Assembly (NCBI GenBank): GCA_009775535.1
Contig: VSPW01000004.1
Coordinates: 1-25,526 of the forward strand
DNA length: 25,526 nt
From: Muribaculaceae bacterium
GTDB taxonomy: Bacteria > Bacteroidota > Bacteroidia > Bacteroidales > Muribaculaceae
Direction of reading: 5' to 3'
How positions within the stretch are numbered: the first letter of the stretch is position 1; the number at the start of each line of letters is the position of its first letter. The notes under the pieces are model-generated. The model did no database searches. It saw only the letters and a list, made by a program, of their open reading frames with translations, and had not been told where the DNA came from. The position numbers and the translations under genes are program-made. Positions 23,624 to 25,526 of this stretch are shown here, one piece after another.

Positions 23624-25324
23624 ATGGACTGGCTTATCGAAACATTACGTTCAAACCCCGCCCTGGCAGTTTTCCTTGTAATCGGAATCGGATTCTGGAT
23701 AGGGCAGTTGAAATATAAATCCTTCTCTCTTGGAACAGTGACTTCAGTACTGCTTGTCGGCGTGCTTGTAGGGCAGCTGGACATACCTATTTCCGGACCG
23801 CTAAAATCAGTCTTTTTCCTCCTTTTCCTTTTTGCTATAGGATATAGTGTAGGGCCTCAGTTTTTCCAGGCCCTCAAAGGCGATGGACTGAAACAGGTTG
23901 GATTTGCTGTAGTGGTGTGCCTGTTATGCCTAATTGTCCCATTTATATGCGCCAAAGTGATGGGTTATAATCCTGGAGAGGCCGTTGGTCTATTGGCCGG
24001 CGCTCAGACCATTTCCGCTGTAATAGGAGTAGGAAGCAATACAATAAACACCCTCTCTGCATCAGCTGCCGAAAAACAGGCCTGGATAAGCATTATACCT
24101 GTATGCTATGCTGTATGCTACGTATTCGGCACAATAGGATCGGCATACCTACTCGGAAATCTAGGGCCAAAAATGCTTGGCGGACTTGCCAAGGTAAGGG
24201 AACAGACTGCAGAATTGGCCAGAAAGATGAACCAAAGCACTCTCTCTGATGACCCCGGCTTTATTATAGCCAACCGTCCGGTAGCATTTAGGGCTTATAA
24301 GGTGTCTGCCGATTTTTTCTCTACCCCCAAGACTATCGAGGAGATAGAATCCCATCTTATGTCCATGGGCAGACGACTGTTCGTGGAGCGTGTGCGCTCA
24401 AATGGTAATCTGTTGGATGCGACACCAGAATTAAGCATTTCAAAAGGGGACGAAATTGTATTGAGCGGACGCCGGCAATACGTCATTGAGGATGAAAGCT
24501 GGATCGGTGATGAAGTCAATGATGCCGAACTCCTCAATTTCCCCGTAATGAAATTGGGTATCATCATTTCAAAGAAATATGTCGCTGGAATGACAATAGA
24601 CCGTTTGCGCGCACAGAAATTCATGTACGGTGTAGTTATTGATAGTATAACACGCTCTGGCGTGGAACTCCCAGTGATGGCTCAGACTAAATTGATGGCC
24701 GGAGACTACATAACCATCGTAGGGATGGAAAGAGAAGTGGAAAATGCCGTAAAGAATATTGGCTACGCCGAACGCAAATCCACAAAAACGGACCTAATAT
24801 TTGTAGGATTGGGTATTTTCTTAGGAGGAATCATCGGTGCTTTGACCGTACATCTTGGCGGCGTGCCAATCAGCCTAAGCACTAGTGGCGGGGCACTCAT
24901 TGCAGGCCTACTTCTCGGATGGCTAAGGTCCAAACGTCCTACCTTCGGATTCATACCACAACAATCTGTATGGCTTCTTAACAATCTAGGGCTCAATACA
25001 TTCATAGCCGTAATTGGTATAACTTCCGGGCCCACCTTCATAAGCGGCCTAAAGGAAGAGGGTTTCATGCTTTTCTTTATGGGCGTCCTGGCAACATCAC
25101 TCCCACTGATCATCTCAATATTCCTTGGCGCCAAATTATTTAAATTCCATCCTGCCATAAACCTAGGATGCTGTGCAGGAAGCCGCACCACGACCGCCGC
25201 ACTGGGAGCAATACAAGAACAGTTGGGCAGTACGATACCAGCAATGGGCTATACCGTTACATATGCCATTGGCAACACTCTACTCATATTATGGGGAGTG
25301 GCCATAGTGCTCATGATGGCATAA
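23624..25324 (+). CDS. AspT/YidE-family transporter with central RCK_C domains
   Basis: A 566-residue membrane protein. An earlier ATG at 23558 adds 22 poorly hydrophobic residues; the ATG at 23624 (MDWLIETLRSNPALAVFLVI) gives the start usual for the family. The two halves are each a duplicated Asp-Ala exchanger domain of five or six helices: about residues 10-170 (FAIGYSVGPQFFQALKGDGL, LLAGAQTISAVIGVGSNTIN) and 395-566 (FIAVIGITSGPTFISGLKEE, CCAGSRTTTAALGAIQEQLG). Between them lie two TrkA-C (RCK_C) domains, about residues 200-370, which bind regulatory ligands in related proteins. AspT swaps aspartate for alanine; YidE and its kin have unknown substrates, so the substrate here is open. It is transcribed away from dnaB and followed by a terminator. 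Confidence 0.9.
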   Translation: MDWLIETLRSNPALAVFLVIGIGFWIGQLKYKSFSLGTVTSVLLVGVLVGQLDIPISGPLKSVFFLLFLFAIGYSVGPQFFQALKGDGLKQVGFAVVVCLLCLIVPFICAKVMGYNPGEAVGLLAGAQTISAVIGVGSNTINTLSASAAEKQAWISIIPVCYAVCYVFGTIGSAYLLGNLGPKMLGGLAKVREQTAELARKMNQSTLSDDPGFIIANRPVAFRAYKVSADFFSTPKTIEEIESHLMSMGRRLFVERVRSNGNLLDATPELSISKGDEIVLSGRRQYVIEDESWIGDEVNDAELLNFPVMKLGIIISKKYVAGMTIDRLRAQKFMYGVVIDSITRSGVELPVMAQTKLMAGDYITIVGMEREVENAVKNIGYAERKSTKTDLIFVGLGIFLGGIIGALTVHLGGVPISLSTSGGALIAGLLLGWLRSKRPTFGFIPQQSVWLLNNLGLNTFIAVIGITSGPTFISGLKEEGFMLFFMGVLATSLPLIISIFLGAKLFKFHPAINLGCCAGSRTTTAALGAIQEQLGSTIPAMGYTVTYAIGNTLLILWGVAIVLMMA

Positions 25325-25458
25325 TGTTTAAGTAAAAGAGCCTGAAGCAAAAAACTGATAACTATATTATTACGTAAGTCAGATAAATCTGTTACTGCAA
25401 ATGTATGATATATTTCTCTCCTCACAAAGCATATGACAACCGGATATACATAATAATA

Positions 25459-25497
25459 ATTACGGCGGAAATGGAATGAATCCAAATCCGCCGTAAT
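25459..25497 (+). terminator. Terminator downstream of the transporter
   Basis: An 11-bp stem (ATTACGGCGGA / TCCGCCGTAAT), an internal bulge, then a 4-bp apical stem (TGGA / TCCA), followed by a T-rich tail. It lies about 135 bases after the stop; I see no gene in 25325-25458. Confidence 0.75.
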
Positions 25498-25526
25498 ATT
25501 TTATGTAACAGAAATGTTTATTCAGC

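Noticed and set aside
1..25526. Insertion sequence, integron, phage or plasmid origin
   Set aside because: No transposase, integrase, terminal inverted repeats, attachment-site duplication or replication initiator gene was seen anywhere.

Overview
The window looks like chromosomal DNA from a gut-type Bacteroidales bacterium, possibly of the Muribaculaceae. This rests on several promoters matching the Bacteroidetes TAnnTTTG -7 element, gene starts preceded by A-rich sequence rather than Shine-Dalgarno motifs, and typical gene families (Porin_O_P, M64 peptidase, secreted 21-residue LRR protein, AspT/YidE-type transporter). The family-level placement is a guess. I see no rRNA, tRNA, CRISPR array, insertion sequence or phage genes.

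Layout, left to right. Bases 1-761 hold the 3' end of an ECF sigma factor gene and a tightly coupled four-helix membrane protein, closed by a terminator. Bases 904-3497 (+) hold an Lrp/AsnC regulator, an M64 metallopeptidase and a nitroreductase, also closed by a hairpin. Bases 3700-8015 (+) are carA-carB, preceded by a promoter and a leader that can form two mutually exclusive hairpins, and followed by a strong terminator.

Bases 8238-14101 (+) are the most unusual part. The order is: a stand-alone LytTR DNA-binding protein, an FHA/membrane/zinc-ribbon protein, an exported caspase-like peptidase, an acidic single-helix membrane protein, a zinc-ribbon/FHA protein broken by an in-frame TAA, a second acidic single-helix membrane protein, and a secreted Sel1-repeat protein. 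A clear promoter at about 10123-10155 divides this into two transcription units. The shared domains and spacing suggest an envelope-spanning signalling or proteolytic system: FHA modules inside, caspase and Sel1 protein outside the inner membrane. I do not recognise it as a described system.

Bases 14389-15351 (-) encode a secreted protein with 57-bp tandem repeats. Bases 15482-20553 (-) form a close-packed group read priA, bcp, mltG, porin, with a promoter in front of priA. Bases 20726-21784 (-) encode a secreted leucine-rich-repeat protein and 21899-23437 (-) the replicative helicase DnaB. Bases 23624-25324 (+) encode an AspT/YidE-family transporter, divergent from dnaB and followed by a terminator. 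Most of the flanking genes are housekeeping; the 8.2-14.1 kb cluster is the accessory-looking block.
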